From JBFFXF01 sp041569895 (GTDB lineage Bacteria; Planctomycetota; UBA8108; JACQVS01): DNA of 53,659 bases. A program made the position numbers and the translations under genes. The stretch is taken from NCBI GenBank assembly GCA_041569895.1, contig JBFFXF010000007.1:1-53659 (forward strand), written 5' to 3'. The notes beneath the pieces were generated by a model, which searched no databases, was not told the DNA's origin, and saw only the letters and a list, made by a program, of their open reading frames with translations. This document shows, one piece after another, positions 1-8,825 of the stretch. How positions within the stretch are numbered: the stretch's first letter is position 1; each line of letters begins with the position of its first letter.

Positions 1-1
1 G

Positions 2-97
2 CTCGTCGCCCGCGTCGAGGCCGCGACCATCGATCGCGACGAATCAGTGCGGCACGCCGCGGAGCGAGCGCTGGAGCGGCTGCAGGGTGGCGGGTGA
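2..97 (+). CDS. C-terminal fragment of a HEAT-repeat-like protein (partial)
   Basis: An open frame runs in from the left edge and ends at TGA 95-97. The last 31 residues include DESVRHAAERALERL, which has the pattern of the second helix of a HEAT/PBS-lyase repeat (acidic turn, then R..A..AL..L). Only the tail is visible, so the role of the whole protein is unknown. HEAT repeats are usually protein-interaction scaffolds. The fragment is too short for certainty. Confidence 0.45.
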   Translation, partial: LVARVEAATIDRDESVRHAAERALERLQGGG

Positions 98-163
98 AAA
101 ACGTGCGGAGTAACCCAGCTCCCGATCGTCTCTGTGGTCACCGTCGTAAGTAGAGAACTCGAA

Positions 164-394
164 ATGACAGAGAATGTCACCTTGAAGCTGGACGCGTCCC
201 TGCTGCGCAAGTGCCGACAGCTCGCCGTGGCGCAGGACAAGTCGCTCTCACAGTGGGTCACGGAACTCTTGCAGCGGGCGGTTGTCGAGGAGCCCGCGTA
301 TGCGCGGGCGAAGAAGCGGGCCCTCGAGAGATTGAACGCCGGATTCCGCCTCGGTGGGCGACCCATGCTTCGCGAAGATCTGCATGAGCGCTGA
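164..394 (+). CDS. Ribbon-helix-helix/VapB-like antitoxin, apparently without its toxin
   Basis: 76 aa from ATG 164; an earlier in-frame start at 134 is possible but less likely. The N-terminus NVTLKLDASLLRKCRQLA followed by KSLSQWVTELLQRAV fits a beta strand plus two helices of a CopG/RHH-type DNA-binding domain. The C-terminus (FRLGGRPMLREDLHER) resembles the toxin-binding tail of VapB-type antitoxins that precede PIN-domain ribonucleases. No PIN-like frame follows: the next 80 bases have no DTNVL-type N-terminus, and repetitive DNA begins at about 472. It is therefore called an orphan antitoxin. The family assignment rests on pattern only. Confidence 0.6.
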   Translation: MTENVTLKLDASLLRKCRQLAVAQDKSLSQWVTELLQRAVVEEPAYARAKKRALERLNAGFRLGGRPMLREDLHER

Positions 395-427
395 TCCGGT
401 ATGCGCGTCGAGTGCTCGGACGGCCGG

Positions 428-502
428 TCACTTCGCGCGTCCCTCCCGGTAGTACGCCAGGAAGTCGGCCTCGATCGGAGTCCGTATCGGTGTCGGAATC
501 GG
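428..502 (-). other. Possible remnant reading frame reaching into repeat DNA
   Basis: On the minus strand a 25-codon frame ends at 428-430. Its last residues, EADFLAYYREGRAK, look like genuine protein, whereas its beginning (MPIPTPIRTPI) is simply the CGGNNT repeat translated. This could be the tail of a gene overwritten by the repeat, or chance. There is no recognisable ribosome binding site and no family was recognised. Confidence 0.2.
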
Positions 503-690
503 CATCGGTATCGGTCATCGGAGTCGGACTCGGTCATCGGGATCGGAATCGGAGTCGGCCATCGGTATCGGATCGGGGTCGGTCATCGGACCCCGCAACC
601 AGCGCCCTCGAGGACGGGCACGGGCATGGGAACGGGAACGGGAACGGGCACGGGAACGGGAACGGGTACGGGTACGGGCACGGGAACGAC
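472..690. repeat. Composite intergenic repeat, copy 1 (CGGNNT array, core, GGGNAC array)
   Basis: The gap 395-698 holds no convincing gene. From about 472 to 580 the plus strand is a degenerate 6-base array (CGGAAT, CGGTAT, CGGCAT, CGGAGT). A unique core follows at 581-618, containing CGGACCCCGCAACCAGCGCC. At about 612-690 comes a G-rich 6-base array (GGGCAC, GGGAAC, GGGTAC). The G-rich part fits G3N3G3N3G3N3G3, a G-quadruplex pattern. The array stops about ten bases short of the stop codon of the minus-strand gene that ends at 699. Confidence 0.85.
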
Positions 691-698
691 ATCCCGTG

Positions 699-3600
699 TC
701 ACGGGCACTCGAACACGCACTCGATCTTGTCGTCGGTGGGGTCGCGGCCGGGGGTCTCGACGCCGGGGGCGGGGGGCTCGACGCCGAGGCGGAAGATGTA
801 CTGCAGGATGGCGATCGAGTCGGCGAGGTCGATGCGGCCGTCGTCGTTCGTGTCGCACGCGTCGAGGCAGGGGGGCTCGGCCTTCCACGTGCCGATGCCG
901 AAGAGGAAGCTGATCACCGTCGCCGCGTCGGCGATGTCGACCATGTTGTCCGCGTTGCAGTCGCCGCGGATGAAGATCGGCGCCAGCTCGGTGGTGCACA
1001 CCTCGCAGTCGATGGTGCCGACGCGAAACGACTCGTTGTCGACCGAGATGAGGTTTTTGACGCGCACCGGCGTGTCGCCCGGGCCGTTGACCCCGTCGAC
1101 GAACTTCACCGCGTAGCACTGGCCGCATTCGGAGTCGGCCGGCTGCACCATGTCGACGCACCCCAGCTTGATCGGGCGATCGACGGGAGGCAGCGTGCGT
1201 CCGTCGAAGGGCGGCAGCGCGTCGATCAGCGCCGCGAAGACGATCTCGCAGCCGTCTCCGTCGTCCGGGTCGTTGTCGCAGCGGAACTCGACGAAGTCCG
1301 GTTCGACGCTGGCGAAGATGCTCTCCGGCGGGACGCGGAACGAGTCCTCGATGCACGTCAGCCGGCAGTCGAACTCGAGCGACATGACGAAGCCCTGCAC
1401 GCCGTCCTCGATGCCGCGCACCCAGAAGCAGAGCTCCGCGGGCTCGCCGGGCGCGCCGGTGGCGGTCTCCGGGAGCCCGTCCTCGCCGAGCTCGGGGCCG
1501 CCGCAGAGGAACTCCGGCCCGACCCGCGCCAGGCACACCTCGCAATCGACCGTTTCCGGCGTCATCGACACCGACTTGACCGAGAAGAGGTTCTTGACCG
1601 GGACGTTTCGCGACCCGTTGACCCCGTCCTGGAACTCCACCTCGAGGCAGGAGTTCGTCGGCGCCAGCGGGCCGGGCGCGACGTCGACGCACGCGAGCTT
1701 CAGCGGCGTGTCGGTCGGGGGCAGCGTGCGGCCCTCGATCGGCGGGACGACGTCGACCACCAGGGCGAAGACCATCTCGCACCCGTCGCCGTCCTCCGGG
1801 TCGTTGTCGCAGTTGAACTCGACAAAGTCCGTGCCGGCCGTGATCGCCGCGCTGTCGGGCGGCACCCGGAACGAGCTCTCGTCGCAGACGAGGTTGCAGT
1901 CGTACGCCAGGGCCATCGAGACCGCCTGGATCTCGTCGAGGTCCGAGCCCTCATCGACCGGCGATGTGTACCAGAAGCAGAGCTCGGTTGACTCGCCGCG
2001 CTTGACGTCGTCCATGCGGGCCGGCAGTCCGTTCTCGTCGAGCGTCGGGCCGCCGCAGAGAAACGACGGGATGCGGTCCCGCGGCGTGCAGATCGAGCAG
2101 TCGAAGGTCTGCGCCTCCACCGGGCCCGTGTTCAGCGTGACGATGTTCGACGTCGTGGCGCCGTCGCTGCCGGTGACCTCGCGGTGCTCGAGCACGAGAC
2201 AGCGCCCGCCGGGAGCATCGCTCGCGACGCGAAACTCGACCGTCGCGATACGCCGCGGCGTGTTGGTGGGGGGCAGCACCGGAAGGCCGTCGTCGCGCGG
2301 CGCGACGGTGAGGGTGAGCTCGCAGCCGTCGCCGTCGGCGGGATCGTTGTCGCAGGTCAACGACACCGACACGCCGGGGGCCTCGAGGACCCTGTCGACG
2401 ATGGCGAATGACCCCTCGATGCACTCGAGCCGGCAGTCGAATCGGATCGCCTGGCTGAGGGACAGCACCGCCTCGCCGGGCGAGCTGTACCAGAACGAGA
2501 TCTCGGCGGTCTCGCCGGGCGCTCCGAAGACGAGCTCGGGCCGATCGCGGTCGTTGAGCCGCGGACCGCCGCAGAAGAGCCCCGGGCCGACGTCGGTGAC
2601 GCAGACCTCGCACGGGAACGTCGTCACCTCGATCGACTCGTTCTCGACCGTCACCTGGTTCTTGACCGGCACGCGAAAGCGCCCGTTGACGCCGTTTCGG
2701 TACCCGACCTGCAGGCACTCGTCGCGCTCGACGCCGCCGCCGACCTCGAGCTCCGCGCACGCGAGCAACTGCGGCGTCTCGGCGGGCGGGAAGCCGTTGA
2801 TGTCGAACGGCGGCAGCGACTCGACGAGGATGCCGAGGACCATCTCGCAGCCGTCACCGTCGTCGGGATCGCTGTCGCAGTGGAAGGTGACGAAATCGGC
2901 CTCGATGGCGGCGGTGATGCTCTTCTCGGGCACCGAGAACGCGTCCTCGTTGCAGATCATGCGGCAGTCGAAGACGATCCCGAACGACATTCCCTGGATG
3001 ACCTCGTCCTCGGGATCGGGAAAGGTGTAATAGAAGCAAACGTCGGTGCGGTCGCCGCTGCGGACCTCGACCTCGGTCGGCTCGCCGGCGGGATCGGGCG
3101 GTCCGCCGCAGAAGTAGGCCGGCCCCTCCGGACCCGATGTCAGCGGCCGGGTGGTGATCCTCCCGGGGTTGACATTGGGGGCGATGAAGCGCGTGCCGCG
3201 AATGATCAGGTTGCGCTTTGGCGGCGCTCCGATCACGCCGTCGACCGGCCGCACCTCGACGACGCGCTCGATCACCAGGTCACGCTCGACCGACCGGTAG
3301 CCGAAGATGCCGACCTCGAGGTTCTCGCCGGGCGGCAGCCTCTTGTTCTCGATCGGAGGCTCGGCCTCGAAGGTGACGGTCAGCGACCCGCCGTTCGGAA
3401 GGATCTCGGCCGCGACGAACTCGGCCCCGAACTCCGCCGACAGTGTGCCCTCGATGGTCACGGTCTCGAGCTCGAGAACCGCCGGATCGCTGAGAGCCGC
3501 GACCACGAAGCCGTCGGTCTCGGCATCGAGACTGGTCAGCAGCACCGGGACCTCGGTCGACAGGCCGGCGGTCACCTCGACGTCCTGAAAATCGAGGACC

Positions 3601-4430
3601 GGCGCCGGGCCGTCGGGGTCGCTCACCATGACTTCGCCGATCGAGGAGATCTCGAACTCGCCCGCCGCGAGACTGCCGGCGTTCACGACCGGATCGCCGG
3701 CGTTGTTGAACACCTGGAACGATCCGAGCAGCTCGCCGTCCTCGAGGTTGATCCGGTACACCGTGCCGTTGCGCTCGAGGGCGAAGAGCGTCCCCGGACG
3801 GTCGATCAGCGCCAGCCCGGTGAGCGTGGTCGGGGGCGGTCGCGAGGAGACCACGCGTCCGGTCTCGCGGTCAATCTCGCGAATCTCCAGCGCGCCGACG
3901 CGCGCGATCAGCGTCTGCCGCCCCGGCGAGTACGTCACCGCCCGGAGCGCGCCCGGCGCATCGATCCGACCGATGACCATGCCGTCTCGCGCGTCGAGCT
4001 CGATGAGCGCATCGGATCGGGAGGTCGACACGGCGGACGCGGCGAAGAGCGTCCCGTCGGTGACCGCGAGCCCCGCGAATCCGATGCGTGGCTTGTCGAA
4101 GCTCCGCAGCACGCGGCCGACGAACGGATCGAGTACCCAGACGCGTCGTGACGAGGAGTGCGTGTAGTAGAGCTCCTCGCCGTTGAACGCCAGCCCGCTC
4201 TCGCCCTTCGGGAACGTGTTCGCCGTCACCTCGGGCGGGAGCGGCAGACCGAAGGCGGTCTCGCCGGTGTCGACGTCGACCAGCCACACGACGTAGAAGT
4301 CGTCGTCGCCGACGAACAGGAAGGTCTCGCTGCGGACGGATTCCGGGCGCAGACAGAGGCACAGGAAAACCAGAACCTCGGCCGCAAGCGCGTGCCCGCG
4401 ACGGAAACCCGACCGACCCGAGTCGGACAT
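699..4430 (-). CDS. Large secreted protein: beta-propeller, four cohesin-like modules, C-terminal dockerin-like domain
   Basis: 1243 aa from ATG 4430, preceded by GAGGGTGAG; the frame is open 25 codons further upstream, but those lack signal-peptide character. A Sec signal (about residues 1-35, hydrophobic VLVFLCLCL) is followed by a propeller-like region (about 35-265) with repeated turns such as DARDGMVIG and DLEDGELLG. A degenerate beta-rich module comes next (about 270-400). Four tandem modules of about 178 aa start near residues 438, 617, 789 and 972. Each has an FCGGP-type opening, a DCR..C pair, DNDP-DGDGCE and a closing C..C pair. They resemble cohesin-type beta-sandwiches with several cysteines. 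Residues about 1154-1243 form a dockerin-like pair of EF-hand-like loops (DCNADNMVDIAD, DTNDDGRIDLAD). Function is not known; surface adhesion or scaffolding is inferred. Confidence 0.8.
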   Translation of the reverse strand: MSDSGRSGFRRGHALAAEVLVFLCLCLRPESVRSETFLFVGDDDFYVVWLVDVDTGETAFGLPLPPEVTANTFPKGESGLAFNGEELYYTHSSSRRVWVLDPFVGRVLRSFDKPRIGFAGLAVTDGTLFAASAVSTSRSDALIELDARDGMVIGRIDAPGALRAVTYSPGRQTLIARVGALEIREIDRETGRVVSSRPPPTTLTGLALIDRPGTLFALERNGTVYRINLEDGELLGSFQVFNNAGDPVVNAGSLAAGEFEISSIGEVMVSDPDGPAPVLDFQDVEVTAGLSTEVPVLLTSLDAETDGFVVAALSDPAVLELETVTIEGTLSAEFGAEFVAAEILPNGGSLTVTFEAEPPIENKRLPPGENLEVGIFGYRSVERDLVIERVVEVRPVDGVIGAPPKRNLIIRGTRFIAPNVNPGRITTRPLTSGPEGPAYFCGGPPDPAGEPTEVEVRSGDRTDVCFYYTFPDPEDEVIQGMSFGIVFDCRMICNEDAFSVPEKSITAAIEADFVTFHCDSDPDDGDGCEMVLGILVESLPPFDINGFPPAETPQLLACAELEVGGGVERDECLQVGYRNGVNGRFRVPVKNQVTVENESIEVTTFPCEVCVTDVGPGLFCGGPRLNDRDRPELVFGAPGETAEISFWYSSPGEAVLSLSQAIRFDCRLECIEGSFAIVDRVLEAPGVSVSLTCDNDPADGDGCELTLTVAPRDDGLPVLPPTNTPRRIATVEFRVASDAPGGRCLVLEHREVTGSDGATTSNIVTLNTGPVEAQTFDCSICTPRDRIPSFLCGGPTLDENGLPARMDDVKRGESTELCFWYTSPVDEGSDLDEIQAVSMALAYDCNLVCDESSFRVPPDSAAITAGTDFVEFNCDNDPEDGDGCEMVFALVVDVVPPIEGRTLPPTDTPLKLACVDVAPGPLAPTNSCLEVEFQDGVNGSRNVPVKNLFSVKSVSMTPETVDCEVCLARVGPEFLCGGPELGEDGLPETATGAPGEPAELCFWVRGIEDGVQGFVMSLEFDCRLTCIEDSFRVPPESIFASVEPDFVEFRCDNDPDDGDGCEIVFAALIDALPPFDGRTLPPVDRPIKLGCVDMVQPADSECGQCYAVKFVDGVNGPGDTPVRVKNLISVDNESFRVGTIDCEVCTTELAPIFIRGDCNADNMVDIADAATVISFLFGIGTWKAEPPCLDACDTNDDGRIDLADSIAILQYIFRLGVEPPAPGVETPGRDPTDDKIECVFECP

Positions 4431-4617
4431 CTTCTCACCCTCGTTTGTCCCGGAGGGCGCTCCGGGGGGCGCCGGCGAGCGCGTCGCGACGCATCGCCGG
4501 GACAAGCAAGAGTGTACGGTGAACCGGGTCCCTGGATCAACAGCCGTCGCGGGAAGTGGGCCTTTTTGTCGGTGAGGCGCCGATTGGGGCCGGCCGCGTC
4601 CGCCCGTCAGCCGCGTC

Positions 4618-4839
4618 TCATTTGCGCTTGTCTTCCTTGCCCTCGCCGCCCGCGCCGAGCACGCGCTCGATCTCGTCGGCCGACATGCCGCGCTCGATCA
4701 TTCTCTCCTTGAGATCGCGCTCGTGGCGGGACTTCTGGACGCTGACCCACGCCCACGCGAGCGTCGGCACGGTGGCCATGACGGCGACCGCGATCCAGAA
4801 GATGACGTTGGGCTGCAACCAGTGAGCTGTCAGTACCAT
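4618..4839 (-). CDS. Small single-pass membrane protein with SHOCT-like tail
   Basis: 73 aa. The start at 4839 (MVLTAHW) was chosen because a GGAG lies nine bases upstream and because the longer frame only translates GGNACG repeat DNA into EDEDGDGNGD. One transmembrane helix spans residues 12-33 (VIFWIAVAVMATVPTLAWAW). The basic cytoplasmic tail contains KERMIERGMSADEIERVL, which matches the short amphipathic pattern seen in SHOCT-type tails (RMIERGMSADEI). The end is highly charged (GEGKEDKRK). It sits downstream of composite repeat copy 2. Its role is unknown; such tails often mediate oligomerisation. Confidence 0.65.
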   Translation of the reverse strand: MVLTAHWLQPNVIFWIAVAVMATVPTLAWAWVSVQKSRHERDLKERMIERGMSADEIERVLGAGGEGKEDKRK

Positions 4840-4959
4840 CGCTCTGTTCTCCGGGATGTGTTGTCGGTATCGAAGACGTCTCTGCTCGACCCGCGGGTTT
4901 TCACCTTCCGTGGGAATCTTACCGCGGGTCGCCGTTTGATGGCGAGTCGGGATCGGGGC

Positions 4960-5160
4960 GACGCCGTCCCCGTCCCCGTCCCCGTTCCCGTCCCCGTCCT
5001 CGTCCTCGTCCTCGCAGGCGCTGGTTGCGGAGTCCGATGACCGACTCTGATACCGCTGACGGTCACGGTCACGGTCACGGACCACGGTCACGGTCCACGG
5101 TCCACGGTCCACGATACCGATACCGATGACCGATACCGATACCGACTCGATGCGCAGGGT
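4960..5160. repeat. Composite intergenic repeat, copy 2 (inverted orientation)
   Basis: The 447-base gap 4840-5286 is mostly repetitive. About 4960-5008 is a CCCGTC/CTCGTC 6-base array, so the G-rich strand is minus. About 5010-5042 is the reverse complement of the conserved core also present in copy 1 (contains GGTTGCGGAGTCCGATGACC). About 5060-5155 is a run of GGTCAC, GGTCCAC and CCGATA units. The order is the mirror image of copy 1. The G-rich strand is the sense strand for the leader of the small membrane-protein gene starting at 4839. The rest of the gap (5161-5286) shows no gene. Confidence 0.85.
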
Positions 5161-5286
5161 TTTGCGGCGGCGAGGGGCGGCGGCGTCGCTCGGTCGAGTG
5201 TACCCGGATCGACGGCCCCGTGACCTTCACGTGACAGTCCCCCCGTGCAATGATGATCGCGCGTCCCCGGATCTCTCGGAGCACCC

Positions 5287-5670
5287 GTGACCAAACGTCG
5301 CAAGCGCATCGTGCTGACGCTCGCCGTGGTGGCCGTCCTGGTCGCCGCGTTGCAGGTCGGGCCGTGGATCGTCGCGTGGGTCGATCGGGCGCGCGCGATG
5401 CGCCCGCTCCTCGGCACGTGGCGGGGTTCGGACGGCGCCGTGACCATCGAGCTCCGTCCGGGGGGCGAGGCGCGAGTCGAGTTTCGCGGGCGGCCCGGGG
5501 ATGCGCCGGTGGTCTTCGAGCACGAGTTTCGCGTCGAGGGAGACACTCTCCTCCTCGGTGCCGATCGATACACCTTCAGGTTCCGCAGGCGCGACACCCT
5601 CGTGATCACCGGCAACGTCGGCATCCCGGCGGTCTATCTTCGGGCGCCCGAGTCGGCGCCAGCCGAGTGA
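5287..5670 (+). CDS. Membrane-anchored small beta-rich protein of unknown function
   Basis: 127 aa from GTG 5287. A basic N-terminus (TKRRKR) and one transmembrane helix (about residues 8-28) act as an uncleaved anchor. The rest (LLGTWRGSDGAVTIELRPGG, then FRVEGDTLLLG and YTFRFRRRDTLVI) has the alternation of a small lipocalin-like or META-like beta barrel, in which a 'GTWRGsdG..' opening is common. No catalytic motif is visible. It stands alone on the plus strand between copy 2 of the composite repeat and the secreted gene at 5809. Confidence 0.6.
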   Translation: MTKRRKRIVLTLAVVAVLVAALQVGPWIVAWVDRARAMRPLLGTWRGSDGAVTIELRPGGEARVEFRGRPGDAPVVFEHEFRVEGDTLLLGADRYTFRFRRRDTLVITGNVGIPAVYLRAPESAPAE

Positions 5671-5808
5671 ATCTCCGCGCCTCCCTCTTTACCTTTCCCA
5701 TTCATCGCCCGCCGCTGTATCCTCGACGCGTGTGAGATCGGCCCCACGGCCGGCGAGCGGGTCGCGCCGGCTCGACAGCATATTCGACAAAGACAGGAGG
5801 CGAGTCCG

Positions 5809-8574
5809 ATGATTCGAAGTAGGCTTCTCGGACTGACGCTGTTGTGCGCGTTGCTGGTGCCGGGGATCGCCCCGGCTCAATTCCTCGAGAATCTGGCCCT
5901 CGACAAGCCCGCGACGCAGTCGTCGACGCTCGGCGGCTTTCGTGCCGGGCTCGCGGTCGATGGGCAGCGCGGCAACTTCTCGAGCACGCTCCAGAACGCC
6001 GAGCTCCCCGACCCCGCGTGGTGGGAGGTCGACCTCCAGGACACCTTCGATATCGGCCAGGTCGTCCTCTGGAACCGATCGAACTTCCTCGGCGGCGGCT
6101 CGCGACTGCGCGACATCATCGTCGAGATCCGCGCCGACGACGGCACCATCGCCTTCAGGACAACCGACCCGGCGAACCCCGATCCCGCCGAGCTTCTCAA
6201 CCCGGAGAACGTCCTCGGCGCCTTCCCGAACGGTCCCGCCAACATCACCGTGGATTTCGGCGAGGAGCCGGTCGAGGGGCGCGTCGTCCGCGTCTACAGG
6301 ATTCCCGACGAGGACCTCTCGGGGACCGACGGTCAGGGGACGGTTCTCGAGGCCACCACCCTGTCGCTCTCGGAAGTCGAGGTCTTCGCGTCGGGAGGCG
6401 CAGAGTGCCCCGAGGAGGGTGACACGCACTGTGAGGGCCTCGACATCGTGCCGCCGCTCGGCGGCGATATCGTCGGCGGATGGTTCGTGAGCGTCGACGC
6501 CACCGATGATTCGTTCGATCTCATCACGTACAGCTTCACGGCCACCCACGAGGGCGGCACCGTGCTGCGCGCCAGCGGGGCGGCGCCATCGACGACGTTC
6601 AACCTGTCGATCCCCGGCGAGTGGACGATCTCGGTGACGGTCGACGACGATCCGTTCTGCGCCGACGTGGCCGATGACGCCACCTGCGAGGAGCTCGTCG
6701 AGGTCGAGGCGCTTCCGGGTCTCACGGACGCCAACGGCTTCATCCTCACGAAGGCGTTCCTGGTGCTCGGGCCGTTCAGCCATTCCTTCGGCTGCGGGCC
6801 CGCCGCGGAGGGCAACATCCTGCGCAATCACATCGCCAACGCGCGCATCGAGTGCGAGTATCCGCGCGAGGGGGACTCGATCGACTACGACGCGATCGAG
6901 GCCGCGAGCAACGCGTACATCGGTCCGGAGGCCGATGGCGTTCCGACGTGGCGCGCCTTCGACGACGGGACGCTCGAGAACGGCGACCAGGATCTCAACG
7001 GCGACATCGGCCAGCGCAACGACGTCATGAGCTGGATCGTCACCTACGTCGAGTACACCGGCAACGCCCCGACCGACATCCAAATCTGCATGGGGAGCGA
7101 CGACGGAGGCCAGGTCTACTGGAACGATCAGCGAGTGATCAGCGACCCGGCGTGCCGCGGTCGCGGCGACTGTGACGTGCGCAGCGAGCTCATCCAGGTC
7201 GAGCGCGGGGTGCACCGCATCGCCGCCGCCGCGTGGAACCGGGGCGGCGGCTGGGGGCTGCGCCTCTCTCTCGAGGACGGGACGTTCTTCAAGATCGTCG
7301 ACGACGGCGCTCTCTTTCCCGAATGGGTGTTCCACGGCAGGACGCCGCCGGACGGGTACGAGCCACCCGAGTGCGGACCGCAGGGATGCCAGCCGGAGCC
7401 GGTCAGGAACCTCGTGTGCGAGGTCGACGCCGCGGGGCTGACGTTACAGTGGGAGAATCCGCCGATCACCGATCCGGACATCCCGACGCGCATCGAGGTC
7501 GAGGACGGCTTCGGGCTGGTCACCGAGGTCGAGTCGGTCGCGTCCGATGAGACCATGGTGACGATTCCGACCGCCGACCTGCCGCCGGAGTTCAACATCG
7601 TCCGCGTCATCCATTGCGGCGGCGTGCCGGCATCGTGCGGGCCCTTCAAGACAGACTCCACGGGCGGCATCCTCTCCGAGAACTACCTGATCCTCGGACC
7701 GTTCGAGCACCCCTTCAAGTGCAACGGCCCGACGGCGAACCTCCGACGCAATCACATCGCGCCGTCGGAGATCGGCTGTCTCTATCCGGAAGCCGGTGAC
7801 GAGGTGCCGTACGATCCCGAGCTCTCCGCGAGCACCGGTTACGTCGGACCGAGGGGCGACAACGGCATGCCCGTCGTGCGGCGATTCTCCGACGGAAGCC
7901 CGCGCAACAGCGACCATAACCTCAACGGCGACCTCGGTCAGCTCAACGACGTCATGTCCTGGCTGATGACCTACGTCGAGTACGCCGGCGAGGAGCCGAC
8001 GACGCTCGAGATCTGCTTCGGGAGCGGGGACGGGGGGCAGCTCTGGGTCAACGACCAGGAGCTGTTCACGACCAGCAAGTGCCGGGCGCGCGCCGACTGC
8101 CAGGACCAGGTGATGGTCGAGCTCGACGGTCCGGCCATCCTCCGCATCGCGGCGGGCGCGTGGAACGCCGGCGGGAGCTGGGGGCTCACCCTCCGCCTGG
8201 GCCAGAACGGCGCTCCGGTCGTCGACAGCATCGACAACGACGACTGGATCTTCCACGGCACGCGCAAGCCGGAGGACTTCGTGTCGCCGTGCGGCGGCCC
8301 CGGGCTGGTGCGGGGAGACTCCAACGCCGACGCCGACATCAACATCACCGACGGCATCTTCGTGCTGAATTTTCTGTTCACCGGGGGTCCCGGGCCGACG
8401 TGCTCGGATGCCGCGGACGCGAACGACGACGGTCAGGTGAACATCTCCGACGGCGTCTGGATCCTCAACTTCCTGTTCACCGGTGGCGAGCCGCCGCCGG
8501 CGCCGCTCGGCGAGTGCGGGGACGACCCGACCGACGACGACCTCGACTGCGTTTCGTTCCCGCCGTGCGCGTAG
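5809..8574 (+). CDS. Secreted discoidin-like/twin-module protein with dockerin-like C-terminus
   Basis: 921 aa; ATG 5809 follows ACAGGAGG at a good distance. A signal peptide covers about residues 1-23. Residues about 25-195 look like a discoidin (F5/8 type C) domain: NLALDKPATQSS, then WWEVDLQDTFDIGQVVLWNR. A PKD-like stretch follows (about 205-305). Two homologous modules (about 310-510 and 620-825) each contain VLGPF.H.F.C, a C-Y-P-E-GD line, DLNGD.GQ.NDVMSW and GSGDGGQ.WVNDQ, resembling carbohydrate-binding PA14/NPCBM-like sandwiches. An FN3-like linker separates them. Residues 835-905 are a dockerin-like double EF-hand (DSNADADINITD, DANDDGQVNISD). Likely an extracellular polysaccharide-binding protein; no catalytic domain was seen. 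Confidence 0.8.
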   Translation: MIRSRLLGLTLLCALLVPGIAPAQFLENLALDKPATQSSTLGGFRAGLAVDGQRGNFSSTLQNAELPDPAWWEVDLQDTFDIGQVVLWNRSNFLGGGSRLRDIIVEIRADDGTIAFRTTDPANPDPAELLNPENVLGAFPNGPANITVDFGEEPVEGRVVRVYRIPDEDLSGTDGQGTVLEATTLSLSEVEVFASGGAECPEEGDTHCEGLDIVPPLGGDIVGGWFVSVDATDDSFDLITYSFTATHEGGTVLRASGAAPSTTFNLSIPGEWTISVTVDDDPFCADVADDATCEELVEVEALPGLTDANGFILTKAFLVLGPFSHSFGCGPAAEGNILRNHIANARIECEYPREGDSIDYDAIEAASNAYIGPEADGVPTWRAFDDGTLENGDQDLNGDIGQRNDVMSWIVTYVEYTGNAPTDIQICMGSDDGGQVYWNDQRVISDPACRGRGDCDVRSELIQVERGVHRIAAAAWNRGGGWGLRLSLEDGTFFKIVDDGALFPEWVFHGRTPPDGYEPPECGPQGCQPEPVRNLVCEVDAAGLTLQWENPPITDPDIPTRIEVEDGFGLVTEVESVASDETMVTIPTADLPPEFNIVRVIHCGGVPASCGPFKTDSTGGILSENYLILGPFEHPFKCNGPTANLRRNHIAPSEIGCLYPEAGDEVPYDPELSASTGYVGPRGDNGMPVVRRFSDGSPRNSDHNLNGDLGQLNDVMSWLMTYVEYAGEEPTTLEICFGSGDGGQLWVNDQELFTTSKCRARADCQDQVMVELDGPAILRIAAGAWNAGGSWGLTLRLGQNGAPVVDSIDNDDWIFHGTRKPEDFVSPCGGPGLVRGDSNADADINITDGIFVLNFLFTGGPGPTCSDAADANDDGQVNISDGVWILNFLFTGGEPPPAPLGECGDDPTDDDLDCVSFPPCA

Positions 8575-8593
8575 AACCGACGCCCGGGTAGCG

Positions 8594-8822
8594 AGAGTCG
8601 ACTTCGGGGGATTGCCGCAGGACGACTCAGGAGGAGGGCAGGAAACTCAGGAGAGCAGGAAACGGATGGATTGACGGGGTCGAGCCTCGTTTTCTTTTCC
8701 TGCTTTCCCCTTCTTCCTGTTTTCCTCCTGGATGCGTCGCAGAGTCTCGCCGGCGACGTCGAGCAGCCTTTCGGGACCGGGACCGGGCACGGCAACGGGT
8801 ACGGGTACGAGACAGGTTCTCG
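8594..8822. repeat. AGGAAG-rich interspersed element, copy A
   Basis: This fills the space between two convergent genes (8574 and 8826). It begins with AGTCGACTTCGGGGGATTGC at about 8594 and runs through an AGGA-rich arm (8622-8664). The opposite CTTCC-rich arm is at about 8690-8730. It then continues with GATGCGTCGCAGAGTCTCGC at 8731 and a GGGACC/GGGTAC run up to about 8815. The purine and pyrimidine arms can pair imperfectly. Copy C (50786-51135) shares the same modules in the same order. Confidence 0.8.
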
Positions 8823-8825
8823 TAC

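Noticed and set aside
472..690. CRISPR array
   Set aside because: Units are 6 bases with no spacers, and the blocks are microsatellite-like. No cas gene is in the window.
583..1782. Minus-strand frame ending in PVPVPVPV
   Set aside because: The PVPV tail is translated GGGNAC repeat and the remainder is in the wrong frame of the large dockerin gene.
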